Part shown: piece by piece, positions 10,922-64,000 of the stretch
How the letters are laid out: each line of letters starts with the position of its first letter
Numbering within the stretch: the stretch's first letter is position 1
Assembly: GCA_964017155.1 (NCBI GenBank)
Contig: OZ024862.1
Span: 24,805,013 to 24,869,012 of the forward strand
Length of the DNA stretch: 64,000 bases
Direction: 5' to 3'
Source: Oasisia sp. SBJ-2009
Lineage: Eukaryota > Annelida > Polychaeta > Sabellida > Siboglinidae
Position numbers and translations under genes: made by a program
Notes under the pieces: generated by a model
Seen by the model: only the letters and a program-made list of their open reading frames with translations
Told to the model about the DNA's origin: nothing
The model's database searches: none

Positions 10922-12434
10922 ATGGGAAAATATGATCAGTTAACTCTGCCGGTGCTTAAGAAAGAACTTTCAAAGAAAGGGGCGAGACGAGGAGGCCGCA
11001 CAAATGAGTTGATTGAACGGTAAGTGGCACGCTGAACGATAATGGGGTAACTTTGAATTATTTTATACATACATATACAGACGACTAGTAAACAGTGACT
11101 TTTGAATAATGTATTACAGATGAATTGTTGAGTTCCGTTAATTAGGTGTGAAATGTGGACTAGTAACGGAAAAAAGGGGCGGTCTGGTGAATTGCCGGGG
11201 ATTGGTTACGTAATGTTACGCAATTGGAGTCGCAGAGCTGAATACGTGTTGACAGTGCATTCAGACTAGGGAATACACACCGGCTAACTACCATTATATT
11301 GGCAAATTAGTGTTGTAAGTAGGTGTGAACGTGTGTTGAGCGATGCCCAATGTTTATTCTGGTAAAAGCCACCAGGCAACACAGTAGCAGACTTTTAACA
11401 GGCATGTTCTTATGAGTTGTCATTTCTGGAGCCTGGACTGCAGGTCGGTGATAATTAATATGCTCTTGTGTGCTGCATTCACATACCTGGGCAGTACAAT
11501 AAACAAAACTGGAGGGACAGAAGAAGACGTCAAAGCAAGAATCCAGAAAGCAAGAGTGGCATTCATCATGTTGAGAACAATTTGGAGAGCGAAAAGAATT
11601 AAAATTAACACCAAGCTGAGATTATTTAACTCAAATGTGAAGGCAGTTTTGCTCTACGGAGCGGAGACATTGCGAACCACACAGAAGACACTAAAGAAAA
11701 TACAGACCTTCATCAACAAATGCCTGCGCAGAATACTACACTTGAAGTGGACAGACAAGGTACCGAACACCACACTCTGGAAAACAACCAAGCAACTACC
11801 CATAGAAAATGAAATAAAGAAGAGAAAATGGAGGTGGATAGGACATACACTAAGGAAACCACCAGAATCAATCACCCGTCAAGCCATCACACGGAACCCC
11901 CCAGGGAAGAGAAGAAGAGGTAGGCCACGAAACACCTGGCAGAGAGACACAGAAAAAGATACAAAAGAGATGGGGTACACCCGGAAAGAAATGGAGAAGA
12001 TGGCCACAGACAGAAAACAGTGGCGTTCCTTAGTCGATGGCCTATGCTCCGAGCGAGCGAAAAGGCATAAGTGTAAGTGTGTGCTGGGCTTGTCTTGTAC
12101 GTAGGATAGCTAACAAAGTATTGGTTTTAATGTCAATAATTGTTTTTAATATAAAATGGATACTAATAATAATTGTACACCTTTATTGTACTACGTACTA
12201 GTATACTTTACACAGCATAATGTTATTTTAAGATTGGAGGCATATGCCCGGAACAGCAATTTTGGTTGTGCCACCAGTGATCTCAACCATGATGATGACT
12301 GGCACATGTCTGTTCCCCATGCTACCCACTACAGATATGTCACAGGCAACACTATTCTCCCACCCGTATCAACACACACGGTCGACCAGTTTCTCCACCC
12401 ATTAGGAACCAGCCTCAACAGAAACGTAAAATAA
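10922..12434 (+). CDS. SAP-domain protein, 5' part (two exons, probably truncated or TE-associated)
   Basis: Exon 10922-11019 starts with ATG and ends at GAACG|GTAAGT; exon 12233-12434 starts after TTTTAAG and restores the frame. The junction yields a SAP motif: MGKYDQLTLPVLKKELSKKG, then a GRTNELIE segment running into RLEAYARNSNFG. SAP is a helix-turn-helix DNA-binding module; in invertebrates it often heads transposon-associated SWIM/YqaJ-type proteins with this N-terminus. Exon 2 ends at TAA (12434) after an acidic stretch with PPVSTHTVDQFL, or could splice on at the weak donor GTAAAA (12426). No downstream domain is seen, so it may be a 5' fragment. The intron carries a LINE piece. Confidence 0.6.
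11460..12104 (+). mobile_element. 5'-truncated non-LTR retrotransposon (RT C-terminal part)
   Basis: One open frame reads FTYLGSTINKTGGTEEDV, NSNVKAVLLYGAET, CLRRILHLKW, RKWRWIGHTLRKP, GKRRRGRPRNTWQRD and WRSLVDGLCSERAKRHK. This is the C-terminal thumb/connection region of a widespread LINE family usually annotated as endonuclease-reverse transcriptase. There is no catalytic YxDD box, so the piece is 5'-truncated. It lies inside the intron of the SAP-domain gene in the same orientation. The frame is open over 200 codons, indicating a fairly recent insertion. Confidence 0.85.
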
Positions 12435-12749
12435 CTTTACGATGACAGGTGGTAGTTAAAACATTTTATTTAAAAGATGTAAACTATGTAAATAGGAATT
12501 ATATTCACATACTGTTAAATACCAAACGTTATTTGCACAAAGACATGAACACACACTTGGTTCAAACATGTGACAGTGAAATGCTTGATGCCCATGCTGC
12601 TGCACGCAGTGTCGTTTACAAAGACATTAACTGCAACTTCAATACTCAATACTATTATGAATTTTACATTGAGTTGTTTCAGTAATGAACATGATCTAAA
12701 TTTATACTGTTTTACACAGGTGAACAAGTGTATTCTCTGCATTTACTGG

Positions 12750-13049
12750 AGCATTTTGGGGTTCGCCGTCAGTTCTTCAACTGACAGCTTGGCAAAGTGT
12801 GTCGTCTGGCTGGCTCTATCCACTTGCTCAAAGCTAGGAGCATCTGCTTCCTCGTCCTGGTTGGGATCGAATGCTGGCTCGTCCAGGGGCTCTTCTTACT
12901 GACACATGCGAAGCTTCGCTCGCAACGTCCGCTTCCTTGTAGTCAGATGGCTCTTGCACCCAGGCAAATACTGATGGCACAGCGTTTTTTGTGTACGACC
13001 TTTTGTGTAACGTGCGCCGTGTATGTGGGGTGCCTGGAAGCAGACTCAT
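12750..13049 (-). pseudogene. THAP-domain-like gene or transposase remnant
   Basis: The minus strand from 13049 reads a KNAVPSVFAW stretch, close to the AVPSIF signature at the C-terminus of THAP zinc fingers, followed by SDYKEADVASEASH. After a frameshift near 12900 it continues as an acidic segment (DEPAFDPNQDEEADAPSFEQ) to about 12750. The zinc-coordinating C2CH part is not visible. It may come from a P-element-like transposon or a THAP gene; the short match makes this tentative. Confidence 0.35.
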
Positions 13050-13135
13050 GGAGTTGTATCACTATCAGATGCTATACGCACATATTTGGGATCTATATAC
13101 ATAAATGTATCTCTCTATTTTTTTTTAACTTATAA

Positions 13136-13985
13136 GAAAATCATCCATCTAGCCAGATTTCCAGGATTAAAATTGCAAATATAATAAAAACTGGGCCTGT
13201 TACTATAATCTGTGACTGTATCTACCACGGGCATTGCTGTTGTATTACTAATAATAAACATATACACTGTCATTGTTCCTTATGTACCATTATGCCCACT
13301 AATACTGTTTATTTAAATAGGCTTTATGTCTTAGGGAAATGTACCGAAGGCAGTTTTAGATAAAGTAGTGCAAGGTAAGTGAGAAAACGAGGAAGAAAAA
13401 TAAAATTGAATCGAGGAAGGTAAACAGACCAGCGTCATCCCCGACAACAGGGTTTCGGGTGGAAAATGCCATTTATAATTTATGCCAAGGCAAACGATCT
13501 GAGAGCAAAATTATCATAATTTATATTATGTTATTTCAGTTATACTATATTCGTAAGTACATATATAGCGCAAGATACTGCGCGAGAGTACTAGACTAAG
13601 TAATTCTGACACGTGACATACGACCTATGGCTATGTCATGGCATAAGCTTTCTTCGGCTACGTCTTATACAAATTTATTGTAAGTAGCATCAGTTGTCAT
13701 TAAAAAAAATACTAGTACTATCATTACTTGATGGACACATACTAAATTAAATACTTACCATGTAATGTCTCGGAGTCTTGTACGTAATCACTTCACGAAA
13801 ATTAACTGGACTACTGTGTAGCACACAACCATGTAGTGTACGGCTTTGGTGTCCAGCGCGACCCCCTCTTGTCAGCTACACGTTGAATCGCATGCACCCA
13901 CTTATTCCTAAGTTCTCCGTCGGCTGGGAACTGATGGCCACCCCGGTGAGAACACTGGGTGCCCCACACCTTGTAGGCATTGTAA
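13136..13985. other. Unassigned intergenic sequence
   Basis: AT-rich sequence without a recognisable gene or repeat end. An open frame at 13778-14095 runs into the palindromic repeat that follows and is judged fortuitous. Confidence 0.4.
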
Positions 13986-13989
13986 AACA

Positions 13990-14280
13990 AACTCAATTCT
14001 ATTCATGTGCGACGAAGCGAATAATTGCCCAGGCATTTACACAGCAAATAGACCGTGCCTCGTTTTCGCGTGAGATAGTAGTGCCGGTACGGTAGTGACG
14101 CCCTCTGGTGGAAGACGTAGTTGCTCGGTGGCTCACTGAGGATGATTTAAACAACCGTTCCGCAAAACATGCAAGCAAATCCATGTTAGTCGCTAGAGGC
14201 GCTGATACGCAACTAGGGTCTAGTTGCGTATCAGAGCCTCTAGCGACTAACGTCGATTTGTGGAACCCCATTACGCGGAA
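13990..14280. mobile_element. MITE with near-perfect palindromic core
   Basis: A hairpin with 31-base arms (14185-14215 and 14221-14251) and a 5-base loop has a single mismatch (GTTAGTCGCTAGAGGCGCTG pairing with its inverse). A diverged copy is at 17885-17947, also flanked by CCACAAGTCC/GGATTTGTTTGC. Surrounding 'GCGGAACG...GTTTAAATC'-type sequence links it to the repeat family at 9770-10000. Confidence 0.7.
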
Positions 14281-14814
14281 ATACAATTACGTCATTCATC
14301 TGCCATCTTGGATACACGCAATCGAGACAATATGCTACAATTTGTATTATGTCGGCGAAATGGTAATATTTAAATTGTTATGGAACTTGTTGCGATGTTT
14401 TTATACAGGTGGTACTGAGCATTTTAAAATAATGGTTTGATTGTATGGCAATATTTATATGTTTATTCGTTTATTCGTTGAGCCAATAGATAAATTATTA
14501 TTGATACATCAGTATTGTATTAATCATACGGATGTTGGTTTACATTCCTGGGGCAAATATAAATATTAAGGGTCATGGACCCCTACCTCTGATTGTCAAC
14601 TTGGATACAGGGATTTTCTATTGATCACACGTAAGTTACTGCAACACATGTGTGAAAATCGTGCAAATTAAAGTTAAGGATAAACTATTGTGTTCTAGGA
14701 AAATCGTTCAAACTATTCTTTACACTATATCGAAAAGGATTGGATATAATGGGTATAAATCTTATATGTGACTTCAGGACGTTTCACTGATAAAAATGCG
14801 AATAATTTAATCAT
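14281..14814. other. Unassigned intergenic sequence
   Basis: AT-rich, no gene or repeat recognised. Similarity to the region upstream of gene C begins just after this stretch (about 14815 against 34685). Confidence 0.4.
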
Positions 14815-15489
14815 CAAATGAGTCACAATGTTATGATATACTGGCTTTATTATTACTGTTTCTGGCATGATAGTTATGTATGTTTGAATTATGTAAAAAG
14901 ACATATTATTCAAACTTTCTGGTAGTTGTTTATTGAAAAGTGATTTTTTAAGTTTAAATGTAGAATTCTGCTTCAAAAGACCGTATTCTTGAACATGAGG
15001 TTGGCATGTTACTTACATTTAGGCGATGTTATAGATCTAAGAAATTTGTTCTGACAGTTTTTTTGTAAACGGCTCGTTTGACACCACCATGCTAGCATTA
15101 CGCTGTAGAGATGAGATCAAATTAACCATCATTGTGACGAACGATGAGGTAAGTAAACTGCACCAGCAGCGTTGTCCCTGAATGTTTCGTGCCCATAGGA
15201 CAAGCCGTGTAGGAATTACATCTCAACACACTTAAATATGGATAATTGACTCAAACATTAATAACATTTTATTAAATAAGAATTTATTTCGACACGATAT
15301 CTGCAGCAATGCAATTGTTCAATCCATTTACAAACATTAGCCTGTAGATTGTGGAACAGTTTACATATTATTTTGTGGGTTTGAGTATGGTGTGAGTTGA
15401 ACTTGGAGTACCCGACCGAGGGTGTTGGTATGCATTATATTAATAGCTTGGTGGATCCGTGCATGCATAAATCCTAGAAAAGACGTTTG

Positions 15490-15777
15490 TTACCTTTCTA
15501 TGGTTCAATAGTGAACTTGATAAATACGTTGATCCATCATTTAAAATGTGCTTGCTTAGATTCAGGAAAGGAAGTATATACGGTGAACTTGATGACTATG
15601 TTGATCCTTCATTTGCAATCTGCGTTCATTGATCCCCTCGAAAGGAAATCTACTCTCCTTCTCTGTTCCTTTGGTGGACTTGATGAACATGTTGACTTTT
15701 CATCTAAAATATATGTTCGTAGATCCAGAATAGCAGTTTTTCTGCGTTTCTTTGTTCCGATGATGAACTTAATGTAG
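15490..15777. repeat. Tandem repeat of about 90-bp units upstream of gene B
   Basis: Four degenerate units, each with '(G/T)GTGAACTTGATGA', 'TTGATCC.TCATTT.AAA.TG', 'GATCCAGGAAAGGAA' and 'TTCTCTGTTCC'. The same minisatellite sits at the same distance upstream of gene C (about 35500-35790). The open frame running through 15487-15777 is a by-product of the repeat. Confidence 0.7.
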
Positions 15778-15784
15778 GGAATTG

Positions 15785-16086
15785 AATGTGTGGACCGACA
15801 CGTAGTTTGTTTTAGTTGTTCAGTTATCCATGACTGTAATGGCTAATTTGGTTAACTGAATCACTTCACGCATGGGTAGTCAGCGCCCGGTCGATTCATG
15901 CCAGCTAATCTATTTCAGTTCAGTAACCAGATGCGATTGTGACGCTGGTACTCTACGAATTTCTGTCCAAACACGGAAGAATAACTTCATATCAAAGCAA
16001 CGATAGCCGCGACCTAGTGAAAGAAGCAACAATAGACTGAGCGACATAACTAAAACAAATCTTATTTGCACAAGAGTCCAAAAAAC
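15785..16086 (+). promoter_or_regulatory. Presumed promoter and 5' UTR of gene B
   Basis: This stretch is conserved with 35830-36175 upstream of gene C, notably 'AATAACTTCATATC', 'GAAGCAACAATAGACTGAG' and 'GACATAACTAAAACAA' just before the start codons. No clear TATA box is seen, and the transcription start cannot be placed from sequence alone. Confidence 0.4.
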
Positions 16087-31600
<15,514 letters not shown>

Positions 31601-31607
31601 ACATATA

Positions 31608-31995
31608 CTACAATTTAGCATTCATCAGCGGTCCCTCGAAACGAGAATGACGTTCCAATTTCTTCATATAATGTTTAGAAGTGTCTTTGAATCGTTTTCT
31701 CTGGCCACCACATGTTCTCGTACCATGTGTTACTTGTGCAAAAAGTACTTTTCGAGGGAGACGGTTGTCCGACATTCTGATACAGGTGCCAGCCCAGCGG
31801 AGTTGGTTCTGCATTACCTTTGCCTCAATACTGGTTGTGTTGGCCTCCATGAATATACTGGCATTGGTGCGGTAATTTTCCCATCGGATACAAAGTATCT
31901 CTCTGAGGCAATATTGGTGGAATTTCTCCTGGGTCTTCAGATGACATTGACAAATAACCTATGCCTCGCTCCCGTAGAATAGAGTGGTAATACAA
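31608..31995 (-). mobile_element. LINE 3'-end fragment (RT C-terminus)
   Basis: The minus strand reads KVMQNQLRWAGTCIRMSDNR, then LPRKVLFAQV and GGQRKRFKDT, preceded by a frameshifted upstream part to about 31995. This is the C-terminal region of an endonuclease-reverse transcriptase LINE (usual form LRWAGHV.RM.D.RLPK). It marks the point where similarity between the A and B 3' flanks ends. Confidence 0.75.
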
Positions 31996-32742
31996 ACGGT
32001 ATGACCTGCCATCTGGCGGATAACTGCACTTACTATAAGTCTCCCATTACGTCATGCATCCGAAATGAAAGCTCCATTGTGTGTTTATAAACTTATAAGC
32101 GCCAACAACAAATAAGCAGTCAACTGGCCCAAATTATTAGGACCTTTTCAAAACGGTTTTGCCACATTGTGTCGATGTGTATGACAGTATGTATTTGAAA
32201 TATCATTCTGCATCACTTCCGCTAAAAAGAAGGCAGATATTATTTTTGTAAATTGTCATTTAGATTAATGTAATTCTGTCGACTCGACGTAAATAAGCCG
32301 ATGTCACAGGGCTTACTGCAGCGCTTACCGTTTACTCAACACCTGGGTAGTGCTTTATTTAAACCGGAATTTCCGCGGTCTTTTAACGGTCAAGGTCATC
32401 AGTCGCTGCGTGAATTGTATAGCGGGTGAGTTATGCTTTCTGTAATTTTTTGGTTGTTTTTAAAATTAAGCCAACATTAAGCAAATTTTCATCGATTTTA
32501 TGACATAGCTGTGTTTTTGTTGCAAATTCTGTAGTGTTATATATATCTGTCCCTGACAATTGTACTTATATGAAAATCTGCAGTATTTAAATTTTAATTA
32601 GTATGTTGAACATTTCGTTGCCGTGCCTGCTCGTGCAATATGGGTTTTGGCTTTTGCGCAGTTCAGTCGATGTCTTGCGATTTGCGAATATGTCCCCAAA
32701 ACTTAGGCTACATCATTAATTTTTAATCTGTATACCATAATG
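31996..32742. other. Intergenic sequence between genes B and C
   Basis: No gene or repeat end recognised. AT-rich and without long open frames. Confidence 0.4.
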
Positions 32743-33191
32743 CAGATTTAGGCACTTATGCAGAAGTCGGACCCACCTCAGTTTTGCCATCATAACTGTA
32801 TCTTTGCCAACATTTGATACTTTATTTGGTTAATTCAATCATTTAACATAATCTTGCGCATATCTATGTTTTATAAACAGCGCGTCTTAGCAGACTTTTG
32901 AGGTTGAAAAGACAGCGCAGTCGGCTAAACAAACTATTTATCGCTCATTCCATGTGCTCGGCGCAGTAATACATGCACCGCTGGCGCTGCGCCTGCGACT
33001 GGCACAAATCGCGCTGTCTTTTCGACCTCAAAATATTGCCAAGACGGGCTGTTTATAAAACATAGATATGCGCAAGATTATGTTAAATGATTGAATTAAC
33101 CAAATAAAGTCTCAGATTTTGGCAAACATACAGTTATAATGGTAAAATTGAGGTGGGTGTGGGTCCGACTTCTGCATAAGTGCCCAGATTT
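32743..33191. mobile_element. Foldback MITE, about 450 bp
   Basis: Arms of about 160 bases: 'GCACTTATGCAGAAGTCGGA', 'AATCATTTAACATAATCTTG', 'CGCATATCTATGTTTTATAA' and 'GAGGT..AAAAGACAGCGC' on the left recur inverted on the right. The loop is about 120 bases. Open frames inside are palindrome shadows. No transposase. Confidence 0.85.
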
Positions 33192-33950
33192 ATTTGTTTT
33201 AAGGCTATTATTAGCATACATTATTTTATACAAAAATTGGCTAATTGTTTTTATTTCAACTTTGCAATGGCCAATGCACACGCAACTCGCCCGGTTGGGC
33301 CCGAGGTTATAAAACCGTACTCGGTGCTCATCCTCAACTCCGTGCTCAGACTCAAATCTCATGCTCAGACTCAGAATCAGATCTCATGATCAGCTGAGAA
33401 TCCGTGCTCACGGTGGTTATAAAACGTCTTGAGTACTTACTCAACTGAGCACGCGGTCTGGAGCATATTAGGCGAGTGGCAAACCCTCAAAAAGTGCGTT
33501 ATTTTAGGAGTTTAAAAGTGGTGCAGTAAGAGTAAGCGTGAATCTAAGGGCAAACCAGGTCACCATAAAACGACCAATATTTGAAATTGGACGCTTTTGA
33601 AAACTTCTCGATATTAACATGGCTAAGTAGCTATTTTATATTATTAGTATAAGTTATACAATACATGGTTGTTTACATCTACGTTACCTACATACTCCTG
33701 GACATATCATATACCTTTGGAAAGCATGTTGTACTCCCGTGACAATGAAGTACACAGTCGAACCATCAAATGATGTAGTACACGTCCAGCGAAGGTCAAA
33801 TAAGGTCATCATCAACTATATTCAAAAGGTTTACTATATGTGTTTGGCAATGTACGCAAGGCAAGATCGTAAACAGTCACCACAGATGCAAAGGGAAACA
33901 GTGACGTAGTCGGACTGACTAAAAAGACACCAACATTCATCAAGTGGTAA
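33192..33950. other. Intergenic sequence with a second small inverted repeat
   Basis: 33288-33440 has GAGGTTATAAAACCGTACTC at one end and a GGTTATAAAACG stretch at the other, with reiterated 'GTGCTCA/CTGAG' words between, possibly a MITE. The rest is unassigned. Confidence 0.4.
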
Positions 33951-34331
33951 TTGACGAAGCTCATAATGAGTGCCTGTATGAAAGTAATGCGAGAAAGCAG
34001 TGATTCGTCCAAAAGAACTGATGATAATGACCACAAAGAAGTACTGACAACCACGCTGATGAGTGATGAAGAGCATGTGCGAGCTATGACCAACCATGCT
34101 GTTAGTAATTTGGTCAGTTCGTACGAGCCCAATGCCCACCCATATGTATTCAGCAACCTATTTACTGGGGTGCATGCAAAGGTGAATCTGCACAATTCGC
34201 TCCTCGAGAGTATAAGTGCTGGGGAGGAAAGGCGGGAGAGATTTGCAGAACTGGGCCATCAATTAGTAGTTCAATCGAGATGGTGTCTCAGAACTTCCAC
34301 AAGGCACCATCACAACCATAGTGTATATTAG
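33951..34331 (+). CDS. Unrecognised open reading frame
   Basis: 126 codons, Met to stop, with a charged composition (KVMRESSDSSKRTDDNDHKE, HAVSNLVSSYEPNAHPYVFS, SAGEERRERFAE) that looks more like protein than random frame. No signal peptide, domain or paralog in the window was recognised. The minus-strand frames over the same bases are less protein-like. It may be an exon of a transposon ORF. It lies between genes B and C, upstream of the duplicated gene C promoter region. Confidence 0.3.
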   Translation: MTKLIMSACMKVMRESSDSSKRTDDNDHKEVLTTTLMSDEEHVRAMTNHAVSNLVSSYEPNAHPYVFSNLFTGVHAKVNLHNSLLESISAGEERRERFAELGHQLVVQSRWCLRTSTRHHHNHSVY

Positions 34332-34684
34332 GAATGCCACTGCATGCTGTCATTCAAATGATGGCGGGGAGGGGCTAATTTAGTTCATTTAACGCATTAA
34401 GCGTTGGCGTACTTCAAGCAACTTGTAATATTATTTCATAGAGCTGATGTGGACGTATTTTGAAAGTTGGGATGACGATAACTCAGTAAGAACTGCTCAA
34501 CTGGACCTCCGCGCAGAACTAGCAGCTCCTTTCAAGCAGTACCAAGTGATTGTTTAGCGCTGTTCGCTGTACCTCCACGGAAGGGTTTCCCCAAAATATC
34601 CCACCCACACGTAATCTCTAGTGAACTTTCTTTCTGAATATGTGGTCAGATATGCATCCTACTGGCCTGAAGCACACGCTACGA

Positions 34685-35499
34685 TTTACTCGGTTTATTA
34701 TTACTGTTTCTTGTGTGATATTTATGAATGTTTGAATTATGTACAAGGACATAGTATTCAAGTGTTGTGATAATTGTTTATTGAAAAGTGAAATACATAT
34801 GTTTTATATTCTTGAAAATAAGGTTGGCATATTAATTATATTTAGAAAATGTTATAGATCTTAGAGATTTCGTCTGATAGATTTTGTAAACTGTTAATTT
34901 GACAACCCCATACTTGCATTGCGAGGCGGAGATAAGATCAAATTAATCCATTATACATTTTGGTTAAATTGTTCCAAGGTAGAATGTGTTTTAATTTATA
35001 AAATATTCTGTAGTACGATTGGTTTTATTCATAATTTTAAACATATGTATTTTAATAGTCAATGTTTCTTTTCAACAAATTACATTTCCACTTAAATCCT
35101 TGACGGTTCCTAGGTTTTTGCGCTTCCGTTTGTGTGGACACGATTGTGACTTGTCGCGCGTTGTCTTCTGCGTTACTCATATACCTTTCTTTGTACGATT
35201 TCATTGTAATTGTTACGCCAAACACATGGAGTAGTGACGACCAACGGGCTATCTTAACTGCACCATTAGCTGTGTCCCTGAAAGTTTCGTGACCTTGGCA
35301 CAAGACGTGTAGACCGTAATTTAAACATACATAATTACAAATGGGTGACTCAAAATATAATTGATTTCTATAGAGTACACGAAGACATTTTATTGTCAAA
35401 TGTTTTAGCGTGTAGATTGTGGAACAATTCACATATTTTGTTAGTTTGAGTGTGGTGTGAACTTGAGGTACTTGACCGAGTGTGTTGGCATATTTTATG
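34685..35499. other. Duplicated upstream region of gene C
   Basis: Aligns with 14815-15490 upstream of gene B ('TTTATTATTACTGTTTCT', 'TGTTTATTGAAAAGTG', 'GTGTAGATTGTGGAACA'). Within it, 35025-35230 has an unrelated insertion-like stretch with no recognised coding. This marks the left limit of the duplicated unit. Confidence 0.55.
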
Positions 35500-35790
35500 T
35501 TTAAGTCTTGGTGGATCCATTATCTGAAATGTGATAATTCATGCATAGATCCAGGAAAGGACTTATACTGCCTTTCTCTGGTTCGATTGTGAACTTGATG
35601 AAAAAGTGTGTACATCATCTAAAATGTGTGTGCGTAAATCCAATGAAGGAAGGTTACTGTTTTCTCTGTTCCGATGGTGAACTTGAAGAACAAGGTGATA
35701 CATAATCTCAAATGTGCCATCAGATCCAGGAAAGGAATTGTACTGCCTGTCTCTATTCCGATGGTGAACTTTGTGTGCGGAACAGAATCT
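35500..35790. repeat. Tandem repeat of about 90-bp units upstream of gene C
   Basis: Three to four degenerate units with 'GATCCAGGAAAGGA', 'TTCTCTGTTCCGATGGTGAACTTG' split over units, and 'CATCTAAAATGTG'. Homologous to 15490-15777 upstream of gene B. Confidence 0.7.
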
Positions 35791-35829
35791 GACCCGCGTC
35801 ACGTGATATCAGTATATGATCAAGATCAA

Positions 35830-36175
35830 TAGGTGATGATGGACCGATACGTAGCAAGTTTAAAGTAAACGCTCCAAATTATGTATTAATTCTCCAGTGT
35901 TCATGATTAGTGTGGCTAAGTCGGTAAGGTAACTGAATTATTCCATGCATAAGTAGTAACCGTCTGGTCAATTTATGCCAGCCAATTTGTTTCTGTTCAG
36001 TAGCCAGAAGCGATTTTGACTCTGGTACCCTACGGAATTCTGTCCAGATCAGAAACGGAACAATAACTTCATATCGAAGCAACAATAGCATGGCTCACTG
36101 AAGGAAACGACAATAGACTGAGTGACATAACTAAAACAATCATATTTGCAGCAGATGCAGGGACGTTCAAATAAC
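35830..36175 (+). promoter_or_regulatory. Presumed promoter and 5' UTR of gene C
   Basis: Conserved with 15785-16086 at gene B. An in-frame upstream ATG at 36155 would add seven residues (MQGRSNN); the ATG at 36176 is chosen because it aligns with the gene B start. Confidence 0.4.

Positions 36176-64000
<27,825 letters not shown>

Noticed and set aside
12834..13135. Plus-strand frames over the THAP-like remnant
   Set aside because: Less protein-like than the minus-strand reading and without motifs.

Overview
The window is animal nuclear DNA: AT-rich, intron-rich, full of microsatellites and decayed retrotransposons, with GT-AG introns separating short domain-encoding exons. The astacin-type protease cluster, the LINE families and the tRNA-headed SINEs suggest a lophotrochozoan invertebrate, most likely a mollusc. 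That placement is inference; no marker gene fixes it.

The backbone is a tandem array of three paralogous secreted astacin (M12A) metalloprotease genes, all on the + strand. Gene A (2276-7378) enters already past its catalytic domain, whose exons lie left of the window: EGF, CUB, vWA, MAM, stop. Gene B (16087-30267) is complete: signal peptide, prodomain with a polybasic site, astacin domain with HEIGHALGLMHEHQRSDRD and an SLMHYG Met-turn, EGF, CUB, MAM, stop; it has no vWA. Gene C (36176 to the right edge) repeats the plan, adds a Thr/Pro-rich linker exon after CUB, and runs off the window 65 bases into its vWA exon. Exon lengths and phases match almost exactly across the three genes (EGF 132; CUB 98 or 113, 128, 131; MAM 289 or 301, 202, then the last exon), so the genes come from segmental duplication. 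Linker and vWA are phase 1-1 cassettes, so they can be gained or lost without breaking frame.

Genes B and C also share an exon of about 79 codons between the signal-peptide exon and the prodomain exon. It joins the signal peptide in frame and ends at a stop at the same aligned position in both genes. Either an in-frame internal donor (CGG|GTACGG in B, CAG|GTATGG in C) makes it part of the prodomain, or inclusion of the whole exon gives a secreted protein of 96-97 residues.

Between genes: 7.4-16 kb holds the gene A 3' flank, foldback and palindromic repeats, a SAP-domain gene fragment split by a LINE, and a THAP-like remnant. The first gene B intron holds a 3-kb element bounded by reiterated GTCTTAGCCATAAC motifs. 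The 31.6-36 kb region holds a LINE end, a foldback MITE and the gene C promoter region. Gene C introns are swollen by an RTE-like LINE, an interrupted CR1/jockey-like LINE, a 4.8-kb inverted repeat with a Tc1-like transposon in its spacer, and a second RTE-like copy.
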